IMG/VR virus record: IMGVR_UViG_3300036766_000471
Coordinates: 1-63,778 of that record
DNA from: a virus
Strand: one strand, 5' to 3'
DNA length: 63,778 nucleotides
The first letter of the stretch is position 1; each line of letters starts with the position of its first letter. The notes under the pieces are model-generated. The model was not told the origin of the DNA, ran no database searches, and worked only from the letters and a program-made list of their open reading frames with translations. Positions 32,658 through 41,568 of this stretch are shown in pieces. The position numbers and the translations under genes were made by a program.

Positions 32658-33779
32658 TCATAGCACGAGGCCCCCGTCCTTCGCTTTGAACCCGATTTCG
32701 AGCGTCTCGCCGGTCGGGCGCATCTTGGCGCGCACGGTGACGGTGAGCACCCCATTGGAGGCCAAAGTGACTGCGGCGCTCACCTGCGCCACCTCCCGCT
32801 CCTGAAGGCACTGCTGCTCAATCTGCGTCTTCAGCGAAGCCAGCTTCGAGGGGGGCACCGGCTCCTTCACCCTGATGCCGATGCCGTAGCTGGGCAGGTG
32901 GAAGAAGTCGCCGGGGAAGGAAAAGAGGCGACGGAGGATGAGCTTGCGCAACAGTTGCGCGCCCGTCTCCAGCTTGTAGTCGCCTGCGGCATCGAGCTGG
33001 AGCGTTCCCGCGGCCCAGTTGACCTGCGGCAACTGCGGGTTGGCGATGTCCTGCACGGAGTTGCTAGCGGGGATGGGGTGCTTCGTGGCCTCGTCGAGCA
33101 GGCCAAGGAAGTCGGCGGAGCGCGGGGAAACAATGGGGGCACCCGCTACGTCCTTGAGCGTTGTGCTGCTCACCCGATGCGTCACACGAACCGGGCCGAA
33201 CTCTTCCAGCGTCAGCAGCCGGTAGGTGTACGTGCTCACCTGCTGCACAGCGACCACGTGCAAGTACACCGCTGAGTCGAGCCGTTGCAGCAGCCACGTC
33301 GCCGGGTTCAGTGCATCGCCTGCGAGGAAGGGGCTGTTGTCCTGCACGAGGTTCGAGACGGTGACATCCACCTCGCGCGTAGAGACAGCCGCCGCCTTCC
33401 GCAGGAAGACCCCGAGGCCGCTGGCCGCGTCGCCGTAGGGGAGGATGCCCTCGTCGTCGAGGCCCCACCCGAGCGGACGATTCTGCACGGAGCACCGCGC
33501 GGTGGCCGCAGCGATGATGCCGTCCTGCACTGTGACCGTGCGTGGGCCCAAGCTCCCCATCTTCACGTTGAAGATTTTGGTGCCGCTCGGCAGCAAGCCA
33601 GTGACAGGGAACAGCGGAACGATGGTGATTTCTGGGTCGCTGGAGGTGAACCAGATGGTCCCCGCGTAGCCCGCGTCGATGGTTCCGCCTGCGTTGCGCG
33701 CCGTCACCCGGAAGCGGTGCTGGAGCCCAAGCAGCGGGTTCTTCGGGAACTGCTCGATGTCGAAGTAGGTGGCTGCCAT
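32658..33779 (-). CDS. Baseplate wedge protein with N-terminal Ig-like and C-terminal gp25/GPW-like domains
   Basis: Residues about 20-100 of this 373-residue protein resemble an Ig-like/filamin repeat ('GYAGTIWFTSSDPEIT', 'VTVQDG'). The C-terminal 110 residues (LRKLILRRLFSFPGDFF to MRPTGETLEIGF) match the gp25-like baseplate domain, which connects the wedge to the sheath. This fusion is longer than the usual 100-150-residue gp25-like proteins. It lies directly upstream of the second baseplate-J gene, the standard order. Confidence 0.75.
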   Translation of the reverse strand: MAATYFDIEQFPKNPLLGLQHRFRVTARNAGGTIDAGYAGTIWFTSSDPEITIVPLFPVTGLLPSGTKIFNVKMGSLGPRTVTVQDGIIAAATARCSVQNRPLGWGLDDEGILPYGDAASGLGVFLRKAAAVSTREVDVTVSNLVQDNSPFLAGDALNPATWLLQRLDSAVYLHVVAVQQVSTYTYRLLTLEEFGPVRVTHRVSSTTLKDVAGAPIVSPRSADFLGLLDEATKHPIPASNSVQDIANPQLPQVNWAAGTLQLDAAGDYKLETGAQLLRKLILRRLFSFPGDFFHLPSYGIGIRVKEPVPPSKLASLKTQIEQQCLQEREVAQVSAAVTLASNGVLTVTVRAKMRPTGETLEIGFKAKDGGLVL

Positions 33780-33784
33780 GGGGT

Positions 33785-34171
33785 CTACGAAATCACGTTG
33801 CGGTCTGTGACGCGCCTCCAGTTGGTGCCGTCAGAGAACGCGGGTACTGCGCCACCCACGTCGTTGGTGACGTAGATGAGGTTCCCGGTGTTGGCAGCTG
33901 CACTGGGGAGTGCGGTCTTGACGTACTGCGCGAGCTGCGTGGGGAACTTCGTGGGGCCGTTCTGAAGAATGCGCACGAACGCCAGCACGAGCGCCTTCAC
34001 GTAGTTGTTCTGCACCCCAAAGGAGTCATACGCGGCAGCGTCCGCGAAGAGCGAGTCAGTGACGACCGCGAGCGAAGGCCGCGCCGACCCGTTGATGTAG
34101 ATGCTCTTCGCGTCCGTGGCAAAGGCGGTCGCACGATCTGCATCTGCGTCGGTGACAATCACAGCGCTCAT
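33785..34171 (-). CDS. Small virion protein with fibre-type C-terminus
   Basis: The 128-residue protein has a helical first half with a Ser/Ala-rich loop and a C-terminal 'VPAFSDGTNWRRVTD' sequence. That ending is very common at the ends of phage tail-fibre and tail proteins that describe surface-facing domains. The start is set by ATGA overlap with the spike gene. It probably sits at the baseplate. Confidence 0.65.
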   Translation of the reverse strand: MSAVIVTDADADRATAFATDAKSIYINGSARPSLAVVTDSLFADAAAYDSFGVQNNYVKALVLAFVRILQNGPTKFPTQLAQYVKTALPSAAANTGNLIYVTNDVGGAVPAFSDGTNWRRVTDRNVIS

Positions 34172-34944
34172 TTGGTTTTTGAAACCTTCGAGAGGAAGTC
34201 CTGATTCGAGCTGGCGTCGGACTCGAACTGCTGCACCGCTGCCTTCAACGCCTGTGCGGCCTGCTGCCCGGAAGTGCAGAACGCTGCGATAGCCGCTTTC
34301 AAGGTGAGGGCTGCCGCAGGAATGAGAATGCCCGCGCACGTCGCTGAGCTTTGGAAAGTGCTGAACGCCGTCGCCAAGTTGTCGAACTGCGTCTCCAACG
34401 AGTTGTCCATCGTCTTCTGCTTGTCGCGGTAGGTGTCGCCGATGACGAGGTGCTCGCTGGCGTCTTCCTTCCCGAGGATGATGGTGTCGTCCTTGCCGTC
34501 TGAATCGAAAATCTGCTTCCCGTCTTCGGTGGTGACTACGCGACGATTCAGCTTCGGCTTCACCACCACTGCCAAGTCTTCGGGGTGGTCCTGCACCGTC
34601 TTCGGTGGGGCGTACTTTTCGCTCCACACCCGCGCGACGACGATTGGCCCCAGCGCCGGGTCACCCTCTGGGAGAAGAACGTACACCTCGTCGCCCTCGT
34701 AGATGAGCCCGGTGTGGTCCCCGAACTCCTTGCCCGCGTAGTCCATCGCCACCCGGCAGGTCATCTCCAAGCCCGAAGGCAGCAGCTGCACATCCACGTA
34801 GTGCCCGTGCTCTTTGTCGATGGAGCTGTCCTTGAGCGCCTCAGCCCGCGAACCGTTGATGCGAGGGTCGATGCCGGGGCGCGACACGCCCGCCGAAAGG
34901 CGGGTGAGGTCAGGGATGGTGCCAACACGAGAGCGGCGGAGCAT
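34168..34944 (-). CDS. Baseplate spike / OB-fold assembly protein (gpV-like)
   Basis: Residues about 45-115 of this 258-residue protein form an OB-fold-type barrel with 'YVDVQLLPSGLEMTCRVAM', 'GDEVYVLLPEGDP' and 'PIVVARVWS', as in the gp5/gpV spike family that closes the tail tube. The C-terminal half is helical and Ala-rich with a Ser tail. No lysozyme domain is present. It sits between hub and wedge genes and is coupled on both sides. The family is inferred by pattern. Confidence 0.72.
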   Translation of the reverse strand: MLRRSRVGTIPDLTRLSAGVSRPGIDPRINGSRAEALKDSSIDKEHGHYVDVQLLPSGLEMTCRVAMDYAGKEFGDHTGLIYEGDEVYVLLPEGDPALGPIVVARVWSEKYAPPKTVQDHPEDLAVVVKPKLNRRVVTTEDGKQIFDSDGKDDTIILGKEDASEHLVIGDTYRDKQKTMDNSLETQFDNLATAFSTFQSSATCAGILIPAAALTLKAAIAAFCTSGQQAAQALKAAVQQFESDASSNQDFLSKVSKTK

Positions 34945-36797
34945 TAGGTGATGACTGTCCCAGTCAGCGGGTTGGTGGCTCCAGTGGCGGACCCGAAGGC
35001 ACTCGCTTTCTGCGTTCCCTTAAGCTCCGTTGAGATCTGCTCATCTTTGTCGAAATCGAAGCGCGCGGTGATGTAGTTCTGGAAGTCGAAGTCCACCGCG
35101 ATGCCGGTGGCAATCGCCCATGTGTATTTCACGTTAGCCACCCGAAAAACGGTCTGGAGTGCCTGATACTGGCCCCGCGCTGTGCCCACGAGCACCTCAG
35201 CGAGCTTCTTGTCGAGGCCCAGCCGGTCTTGGAGGTCCTGCACAGCCTCGCCGGGGGCGCGAGCGGCAGCATTGGCGATTTCGTTCACGACAGGGGGGTA
35301 GGCGTTCAAGCCACTGGCGTCCACTGCGAACTCGATGGCGTCGCCGGGGCGCAGCCGGATGATGTCGGCGTCCGCGTTGTCCCCGCCCAGCGAAGCCAAG
35401 TCCTTCGTGCTGGCGCTGCCTCCAAGCTCCCCGCGACCAATCTCGTTGTAGATGTTCCGGGCGATGTCAGTCAGCCGATCTGAGTCCACGATGCCGTTCA
35501 CCGGGATGCGAAGAGCTTCTCCACGTGATTGCTTGCCCGAAGGGTCCACCGCACTGGCAGCCTGCTCCTGCTTCGAGATGGGAGGCCAGTCACCGAAGAC
35601 GAGACGCTTTTTCGGCTCCTTCGACATGTCGAGGGCCACGGTGCGCACCCACGGCACTGTGACCCCTCCGAACTTTCGTTCCAACTTCCAGTTCAGCAGG
35701 TTGCGCCCGTAAATCATTTTGCGAAAGGAGGCGTCGATCGTCTTCCCGTCAGCAAACTTGATGGTGCGCGGCGCGCCATCTCCGTTCGGGCCCTTGAACG
35801 GTGTCTTGGTGCCCTCAGTGATTCCTTGATTGTTCTTCTGGTCAAAGAGGCTCTTCACCGGGCGAATCCAAAGCTCATCAGCGATGAAGTACGGCATCGC
35901 ACCAACCACGTTGCAGTACGTGGTGATGACATCCCAATAGGCGACCGAGTTCGGGTCCGCCTTCATTGGGTTGAAGCTCTGCTTCTTGCCATCCTGCCCC
36001 TTGGTATCGCGAGCTAGGAGATCTGGCGATGCGGGTGCAGGGATTTTTTTGTTGGGCCACTCGTTCGCGTTGATGCGCACCGGGATTTTTTTGCCTTGTG
36101 GCCACTGCCCAAGAATCTGCTTCACCACCTCGTCGATGGGCTTGTTCACATCGATCTTCTTCAATGTCTCCGCGCTGACTTTCGAGTCCAGCAGGAAGCC
36201 AGCGATGCCCCGCCCGTCGAGGGTCACCGTGCTGCCTTTGTCGTTGTGCTCGTTCGTGATGTTGTCCACGAGCCCAACCAGCATCAGGTTCTCCGCCTTC
36301 AGCGCCAGCTGGCTCGCCAACCGCCGCCCGTCGCCGGTTCCAAAGAACGCCTGCCCACTCATGCCCGCGGTGAAGTCCGTGCCGGGGATGACCCCGATGT
36401 AGATGCGCGCCGCCATCGAGCGAATCGCCCGCGGGTCCACGGGGAAGTCCTTCCACGCGAAGGTCATGCTGAACTTCGGCGTCTGCCGGTACGAGGGCAG
36501 CTCCACATTCGCAGCGGTCGGAACAATGACGAGTGACTTCGTAAGGGCATCACTCCCATCGTCATCGAACAGCGCACCTTGTTGCTCTGCACCCCCAGCT
36601 ACTGGCGCGGCAGACGACGCAGCCATACTCGCCGCCGACTGTGGCACCGCAGTCCTAGAAGTTTTGACAGCGGAAGCTCCCGCGGCCCCAGCTGCTGCAC
36701 CCGCAGCTTCAGGTGACAGCGGCTCTTGTTCCTTGAGCAACGCCTCATCGAAGCGCACCACCAACTTGACCGCGATGGAGGGGAAGTAGAGCGGCAT
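34944..36797 (-). CDS. Baseplate hub protein (gpD/gp27-like)
   Basis: The 617-residue protein has an Ala/Ser-rich insert (about 28-70) after a short N-terminal strand, then the beta-rich hub-type body ('SMTFAWKDFPVDPRAIR', 'GTGDGRRLASQLALKAENLM', near 110-190) and a helical C-terminus. This is the layout of the phage late control gpD/gp27-like hub, which holds the spike. Order hub-spike-wedge fits a myovirus baseplate. The long Ala-rich linker is unusual. Confidence 0.7.
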   Translation of the reverse strand: MPLYFPSIAVKLVVRFDEALLKEQEPLSPEAAGAAAGAAGASAVKTSRTAVPQSAASMAASSAAPVAGGAEQQGALFDDDGSDALTKSLVIVPTAANVELPSYRQTPKFSMTFAWKDFPVDPRAIRSMAARIYIGVIPGTDFTAGMSGQAFFGTGDGRRLASQLALKAENLMLVGLVDNITNEHNDKGSTVTLDGRGIAGFLLDSKVSAETLKKIDVNKPIDEVVKQILGQWPQGKKIPVRINANEWPNKKIPAPASPDLLARDTKGQDGKKQSFNPMKADPNSVAYWDVITTYCNVVGAMPYFIADELWIRPVKSLFDQKNNQGITEGTKTPFKGPNGDGAPRTIKFADGKTIDASFRKMIYGRNLLNWKLERKFGGVTVPWVRTVALDMSKEPKKRLVFGDWPPISKQEQAASAVDPSGKQSRGEALRIPVNGIVDSDRLTDIARNIYNEIGRGELGGSASTKDLASLGGDNADADIIRLRPGDAIEFAVDASGLNAYPPVVNEIANAAARAPGEAVQDLQDRLGLDKKLAEVLVGTARGQYQALQTVFRVANVKYTWAIATGIAVDFDFQNYITARFDFDKDEQISTELKGTQKASAFGSATGATNPLTGTVIT

Positions 36798-37934
36798 CTA
36801 CGTCCTCGCGTCTGCACTCACGAGCTTGGGCACCAGCACCATGACCCCAGCCTCGATCGCTGAAGAAGCGAACTGGTTGTACGAGAGCAGCCTGCGCCAT
36901 TGGTCCGGCGTGCTGTAGTAGCGCTGCGACACGTCCCGCAGGTCCATCGGGCCCCGCGCGATGAAGACCGCGAGCAGCGCGTCGATGTCCAAGCTCGCCC
37001 GCAGGTCGTCACCCTGCGCGGAGGCGATAGCTTGCAGGGACCGCGCAGAGGCTTTGATTTCCCGCGAGAAGGTGTCGGCCTGAAGTGCATCTCCCAAGTC
37101 GAGAGCTTCCGGGGTCGATGTCTTGACCAGCTCCAGCGGCGGGAAGGCTTCCACCGTCGTGACGATGGCGCTCGCCTGCTCCTTGATACTCTCCGCTGCC
37201 GCGAGGGCTCTGGACCCGGCGTCCTGTGGGGCGGAGATGAGCTGCGTGGCATTCGAGACTGCGCTGGTCATCTCCTGCGACGCACTGTCGATGATGCTCA
37301 CCGCGTCGTTCACCTGCGACATGAAGTCTTCGACGACTTGGAACTGAAGCGTGGCGGTGTCGATTGCGGCGGAGAGTCGGGCAAACGCAGTGGCCATCGT
37401 CTTTGCGAAGGAGTCTGCCTCCGGGGGCACTGACGAAGTGACCGGGGACTGCTTCTCGCCGCGAGAAATCCACTGGAATTCCATCTCCCAGTCTAGGTCC
37501 TCGAAGCGAATCCAGTTCTGCTTGAAGCGCGTGAGGATGCCGATGCGGACCTTGGTGCCCCACGTGACCTTGACCAACCTACCCGCCAACCGCATGCGCT
37601 CCACTGCGGTGACCAACGAGTCCACGTCGGCGACCGCTTGGTCATTGAGGCGCGCCACCGCAGTGGGCTCCACGCTCACGTTGTCGTCAGTGGTGGACCG
37701 AAGGAACTTGTCCTTCCACATGCCCTTGATGGTGGTGGGCTTCTCTTCCGCACCCAGCATCTGCACCGTGGCTACCGCGTTGCCGGGGTACCACGTCGTC
37801 TCCATGCGCATCGAGCCTTCCAGCTCGAACCCTTGGTAGGGCAAAGCGCGCCCGATGAGCGTGAGGGTGTCGCCACTCGTTGTCTCACCATCTGCGGCGA
37901 GTTGCGCAATGACGAATGCCGACTGGTCCGCCAT
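36798..37934 (-). CDS. Tail/baseplate adaptor with C-terminal LysM-like domain
   Basis: The first 160 residues of this 378-residue protein are strand-rich and end in 'FRFEDLDWEMEFQW'-type segments; the middle is a long helix (about 180-320). The C-terminal 'DLRDVSQRYYSTPDQWRRLL' (about 330-349) is LysM-like, as in phage XkdP/gp53 adaptor proteins that join the tape measure or tail tube to the baseplate. It lies between the tape measure and hub genes, the usual position. Confidence 0.8.
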   Translation of the reverse strand: MADQSAFVIAQLAADGETTSGDTLTLIGRALPYQGFELEGSMRMETTWYPGNAVATVQMLGAEEKPTTIKGMWKDKFLRSTTDDNVSVEPTAVARLNDQAVADVDSLVTAVERMRLAGRLVKVTWGTKVRIGILTRFKQNWIRFEDLDWEMEFQWISRGEKQSPVTSSVPPEADSFAKTMATAFARLSAAIDTATLQFQVVEDFMSQVNDAVSIIDSASQEMTSAVSNATQLISAPQDAGSRALAAAESIKEQASAIVTTVEAFPPLELVKTSTPEALDLGDALQADTFSREIKASARSLQAIASAQGDDLRASLDIDALLAVFIARGPMDLRDVSQRYYSTPDQWRRLLSYNQFASSAIEAGVMVLVPKLVSADART

Positions 37935-39817
37935 CAGCGAACTCCGTTGAGAGCGTTCGTGTACGTGGAGCTGGAGCGCATCTCACCCAGCGACGAAATG
38001 TCGTTCGCGAAGGCCACTGCGATGCGGTCTGGGTCGAAGCCCTCTGCGAAGTTCTGGGTGATGTCGAAGCGCGCGTTGGGGAAGTTCATCTCCTGCTTCG
38101 AGGGCTTGGTGTCTTCCTTGTTTTTCTCTTTCTTCGCATCGGCCTCCCGCTGCGCCTTGTTGCGCGCGGTGCCCGCGTTCACGTCCTTCTGGTACTTAGC
38201 AGTCGCGCGTTCTAGGCCGCTGCCGAGAGCATCTGCCGCCGTACTGATGGCGAGAAATGCTGGGTTGTGCACCTGCATCGCAGCGTCGTAAGCCTTTTTT
38301 GCCTGCAACGCCGCTTCTATGTAGTTGCCCTTCATCAACTCCACGATTACGCCGCCAATCGCCGTGAGCATTTTAAGAAAGGGGTCGTACACGTTTTGCT
38401 TGAGCGCGAGCGGGAACTGCTTGAAGAACTCGTCAGCCATGCTGCCAAGTTCACCAATGGCATAGCCCATCAGCACCCACCCACTGACTGCCGTGTCCAC
38501 GATCTCAAAGATGGCCAGCACGAGACTGGTGGCCATGTTCGTCAGCGTGTCGAGTGTGCCCGTCCCAGCGTCGGCTGCACCAAAGAGCCTGCCCACCGCT
38601 TCAGTGATGATGTCAATTTTCGCTTTGAACTTGTCCCACAGCTCCATCAGCGCGTCACGAGCGCCGCCGATGTTCTCGGAGAAGCCGCGGAAGGCGAGGG
38701 CTGCGATGGCGACAGCGGCGCCAATGGCAAGGAGCATCGGGCCAGCAGCGGCGAGCACCTTGAGCTGCCCGCCGATGTCCCCCTCGGCTGCCTTTCCTGC
38801 CGCTTTTTTCCCCATTGCGCCAAACGGACCTCCGGCTGCCATTTTCCCGAGCATGCCAGCGGGGCTGGTGAGGCTCGCCACCATGTCGAGCATCTTCTTG
38901 CCGGTCATCACCAGCACGAAGGCTTTGGCGGCGATGACGATCGAGTCCATATGGGCCGCTACCCAGCTCATCGCGTCTTCGAGCTTCGGGAGAAACCCTT
39001 CCAGACGGTCAGCGAAGCGCTCCGCCATGTCCGCGACGATGGGGTAGAGCTTCGAGATGACCGTGACCTTGATACGGTTCCACGTGTCGCTGATGCGGTT
39101 CTGCGCGGACTCGATGCGCTTGAAGGCATCCATCTCGGTGTCGCCGATGAGGCCCTTGCCCCCAGCCTTTGCCGCACGGAGCTTCTTGGGGTCGAGCTTC
39201 CGAAGAAACTCTTCCATGTTGTTGGCCTCGCGCTGGGGAATCTTGAACTGCCCCATCAGCTCGCCAGCACCAATCTTTCCTTTCTTCACCGCATCGGACA
39301 TCGCGATGAGGGACTCAACAGGCCCCTTCTTCAGGTTCACCCCGAGGGCCTCGAACTTCTTGGCGAGCCCCGGAACTTTCCCAGCCGCAGCAGCCTGTGT
39401 CGTGGCCAGCATTGCTCCACGTCGCGAGAGCTGAAACATCGTCTGAGACATCGCGTCGTAAGCGACACCCGACCTACGTGCAGAGCTGAAAAGTAAGTCC
39501 GTTTGGCTAACCGCGGCACCGGTAAGGTTAGACACCTCCTTCAGGTTGTTCATGTACTTCTCGGTGGACTCGATCGCTGCGTGGAGCGAGAGCCCCGCGC
39601 CTACCACCGCGCTGATGCCCGCCATGCCTTGGAGAATGCCGAAGAGGTGCCCGAAAGCCCCACCTCCAGCCTCGCCGCCGTGTGCTGCGGCTTTCCCAGC
39701 GTGGTCGAGCCCTGCCGCGGTCTTCTCCGCCTGCGCTGCAATCTTGGCCAGCGGCCCGGTGGCAGCGTCGATGACCTTGAGGTGCGTCTCGATGATTTGT
39801 TCAAGCGTCTGCGCCAT
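37934..39817 (-). CDS. Tape measure protein
   Basis: The 627-residue protein is helical with an N-terminal coiled-coil (residues 1-45), a Gly/Ala-rich hydrophobic segment (about 50-80), a long mid-region and two or three further hydrophobic helices near the middle (e.g. about 335-345 and 355-375) and after residue 430. Tape measures fix tail length at roughly 1.5 A per residue, so about 90-95 nm here. SD AAGGAGGTCG lies before the ATG. The gene follows the frameshifted chaperone, the standard order. Confidence 0.85.
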   Translation of the reverse strand: MAQTLEQIIETHLKVIDAATGPLAKIAAQAEKTAAGLDHAGKAAAHGGEAGGGAFGHLFGILQGMAGISAVVGAGLSLHAAIESTEKYMNNLKEVSNLTGAAVSQTDLLFSSARRSGVAYDAMSQTMFQLSRRGAMLATTQAAAAGKVPGLAKKFEALGVNLKKGPVESLIAMSDAVKKGKIGAGELMGQFKIPQREANNMEEFLRKLDPKKLRAAKAGGKGLIGDTEMDAFKRIESAQNRISDTWNRIKVTVISKLYPIVADMAERFADRLEGFLPKLEDAMSWVAAHMDSIVIAAKAFVLVMTGKKMLDMVASLTSPAGMLGKMAAGGPFGAMGKKAAGKAAEGDIGGQLKVLAAAGPMLLAIGAAVAIAALAFRGFSENIGGARDALMELWDKFKAKIDIITEAVGRLFGAADAGTGTLDTLTNMATSLVLAIFEIVDTAVSGWVLMGYAIGELGSMADEFFKQFPLALKQNVYDPFLKMLTAIGGVIVELMKGNYIEAALQAKKAYDAAMQVHNPAFLAISTAADALGSGLERATAKYQKDVNAGTARNKAQREADAKKEKNKEDTKPSKQEMNFPNARFDITQNFAEGFDPDRIAVAFANDISSLGEMRSSSTYTNALNGVR

Positions 39818-39836
39818 CGAGACGACCTCCTTGGTC

Positions 39837-40396
39837 CTACGGTTGCTTCTCTTCTTCCAGCAACTTCGCGGTCGCGGCTACGAGCCCGTGAAGGTCATCC
39901 ATCGGCAACTCCAGACTGACGTTCGCCGGTTGATGCGCGTACCTCCCAAGAAACGCCACCTTCCTCCAGACGCGCACCGAGAGATCCCCGCGGCGCTCTT
40001 CCATCGCGTCGAGCGCGAGGGCGAGGCCAGAGAGGGTTACGCCACCCGCGTCCTCCGGCTCGCCAGAAAATCCTTCTGGTCATCCTCCTTCGCCGAGTGC
40101 AGGTCGGCGTAGGCGGTCAGAATCAGCTGCCGCAACCGCGGCTCCGCGTCCTTCCAGAAGGTGTCCACCGACCCGTCGTGCGACTGGAGCGGTTTGCCGT
40201 CCGCCTCCACCAGCGCCGCCTTCGACAGCTCCATCGCGAGCTTGGCGTTGTCGCCCTTCGCGCGCTTGAAGCAGAGCAGTTCCTCTTCGGTGGTGAGCTG
40301 CACCAGCCCCACCTCCTTCACGCCGCTGGCGGCGGCGACTTCGGGAGGAACGTCGAACAGATTCACGGCGCGCGGCTTCTTCTGTGGCATCTCCAT
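39837..40396 (-). CDS. Tail assembly chaperone, -1 frameshift product (GT-type)
   Basis: If ribosomes slip -1 on the A-TTTT-C site at 40071-40066, the first 110 residues of the 40037-40396 protein continue for 76 more residues, to a TAG at 39837-39839. The total length 560 is 3n-1, as a -1 shift requires (186 residues). The extension (GEPEDAGGVTLSG to AKLLEEEKQP) reads like a normal helical protein and ends 19 bases before the tape measure. This is the layout of lambda-type G/GT tail chaperones. No separate good start exists in the extension. Confidence 0.72.
40037..40396 (-). CDS. Tail assembly chaperone, short form (G-type)
   Basis: The 119-residue product in the normal frame is a helical protein with ATGs preceded by AGAGGCTGAAACC. 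It ends with Leu-Ala-Ser-Arg-Arg-Thr-Arg-Val-Ala after the slip codon. Tail chaperones of this type bind the tape measure while the tube polymerises and are not in the final particle. Confidence 0.78.
   Translation of the reverse strand: MEMPQKKPRAVNLFDVPPEVAAASGVKEVGLVQLTTEEELLCFKRAKGDNAKLAMELSKAALVEADGKPLQSHDGSVDTFWKDAEPRLRQLILTAYADLHSAKEDDQKDFLASRRTRVA
40066..40071 (-). promoter_or_regulatory. Candidate -1 ribosomal slip site
   Basis: On the mRNA the frame reads GAT TTT CTG. A Phe tRNA on TTT can move back one base onto the overlapping TTT in ATTTTC, restarting at TCT. It is not a canonical seven-base slip sequence, so frequency is uncertain. The open -1 frame starts only a few codons before, leaving a window of about 25 codons for the shift. 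Confidence 0.55.
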
Positions 40397-40421
40397 GGTT
40401 TCAGCCTCTGGGTGCTACGGG

Positions 40422-40853
40422 TTAGAGCACCTTGAACTCGGTGCCCTTGAAGGTGAGGGTCGTCTCCGCGTAGGCGTCGCGGCTGCCGAACGAGATGCCC
40501 ATCTCGTCGAAGAAGGCGTCGTTGAGGTTGATGCGCGGACGGTCGGTGCCGTTCGGGAAGTTCAGCGTGGCCTTGATGTTGATGACCACCCCCGGAGTCC
40601 GACGCTGCGCGCGGTCCTTGACGATCTGCATGAACTTGAACAGCTCACCGTTGCTGTTGTGCATCTTCAGGTTGCCGGTGTAGCCCTTGTAGAACTCGTC
40701 GTAGCGGTTCGCCTTCTCGCCGAGATACCCCTCTTCGGTCGTCTCGGTGACGCTCATCATCTCGAACGACTGGATGTCGGTGAACACGGTGGTCACACCG
40801 TCGTGGAGCACCGAGACTTCCACTTCTTGGCCTTTAATCCTTTGGTTTGCCAC
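40422..40853 (-). CDS. Tail tube protein
   Basis: The 143-residue protein starts at GTG 40853 with AAAAAGG upstream. Strands with 'VEVSVLHDGVTTVFTD', 'GYTGNLKMHN' and 'RPRINLNDAFFDEMG' fit the myovirus tube fold (XkdM type), which assembles into the inner tube within the sheath. It is placed before the chaperone and after the sheath region, and an HNH gene has been inserted directly upstream. The identification rests on position and fold pattern. Confidence 0.75.
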   Translation of the reverse strand: MANQRIKGQEVEVSVLHDGVTTVFTDIQSFEMMSVTETTEEGYLGEKANRYDEFYKGYTGNLKMHNSNGELFKFMQIVKDRAQRRTPGVVINIKATLNFPNGTDRPRINLNDAFFDEMGISFGSRDAYAETTLTFKGTEFKVL

Positions 40854-40880
40854 TTGACCTTTTTCCTTCCTGTTTATACA
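40854..40880 (+). promoter_or_regulatory. Candidate promoter for the inserted HNH gene
   Basis: Plus-strand TTGACC (40854-40859) and TATACA (40875-40880) are separated by 15 bases, short for a sigma70 promoter, just before the HNH ATG at 40892. The stretch is unusually A+T-rich. The minus strand of the same region holds TATAAA (40878-40873), which might serve the tail tube gene. Confidence 0.35.
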
Positions 40881-40891
40881 TTCAGCGCACC

Positions 40892-41551
40892 ATGCGCCTC
40901 ATCGATTTAACCGGAAAAACCTTCGCACGGCTCACTGTTGTCGGACTTGCTCCCGAGCGACAAAACGGACAAGCAGTCTGGGAGTGTCTGTGCGAATGCG
41001 GAAAACGCACCTTCGTTCTGAGCGATCTCCTGCGCAAGGGGCGCACAAAATCCTGTGGCTGTTGGAGAGTTGAGCACGGGCGGCGGCATGGCAGCACTGT
41101 TCAACTGAGACATGGGCATGCACGCGGGAGCGGCTCTCCGCTCTACCAAACGTGGGCGAACATGCTCTCTCGATGTCGAGACTCTAACAATGACAATTTT
41201 CGCAACTACGGTGCGAGAGGTATCACCGTCTGCGAGCGCTGGCTGACCTTCGAGAACTTCCTTGCTGATGTTGGTGAAAGACCGAGCCGCAAGCATTCCA
41301 TCGATCGCGTCAACGTCGAGGGGAACTACGAACCGGCGAACGTGCGCTGGGCTACTCGCAAAGAGCAAGCACGCAACATGCGCAGCAACCGTAACCTGAC
41401 GCTTCGTGGTGAGACAAAAACGCTGGCTGAATGGCTTGAGCTGTCTGGCACCAACCGCATGACCTTCTACCAGAGGAAACGAAAGGACTGGTCCGATGAG
41501 AAGGCAATCTTCACCCCACCTCTTCTCAAAAACGGCCTCCCTCGTCCCTGA
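40892..41551 (+). CDS. HNH/AP2-type phage endonuclease
   Basis: The first 60 residues of this 219-residue protein hold Cys knuckles (CLCECG 32-37, SCGCW 54-58). Then the well-known phage module follows: 'WANMLSRCRDSNNDNFRNYG' (88-107), 'ITVCERW' (111-117), 'KHSIDRVNVEGNYEPANVRW' (134-153) and 'ATRKEQARN'. The C-terminal part has an AP2-like or helix-turn-helix region. These are probable homing endonucleases. It is inserted between the tail tube gene and the 41703 gene, opposite to both. Confidence 0.88.
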   Translation: MRLIDLTGKTFARLTVVGLAPERQNGQAVWECLCECGKRTFVLSDLLRKGRTKSCGCWRVEHGRRHGSTVQLRHGHARGSGSPLYQTWANMLSRCRDSNNDNFRNYGARGITVCERWLTFENFLADVGERPSRKHSIDRVNVEGNYEPANVRWATRKEQARNMRSNRNLTLRGETKTLAEWLELSGTNRMTFYQRKRKDWSDEKAIFTPPLLKNGLPRP

Positions 41552-41568
41552 CATCGCGGTGTTCCTCC

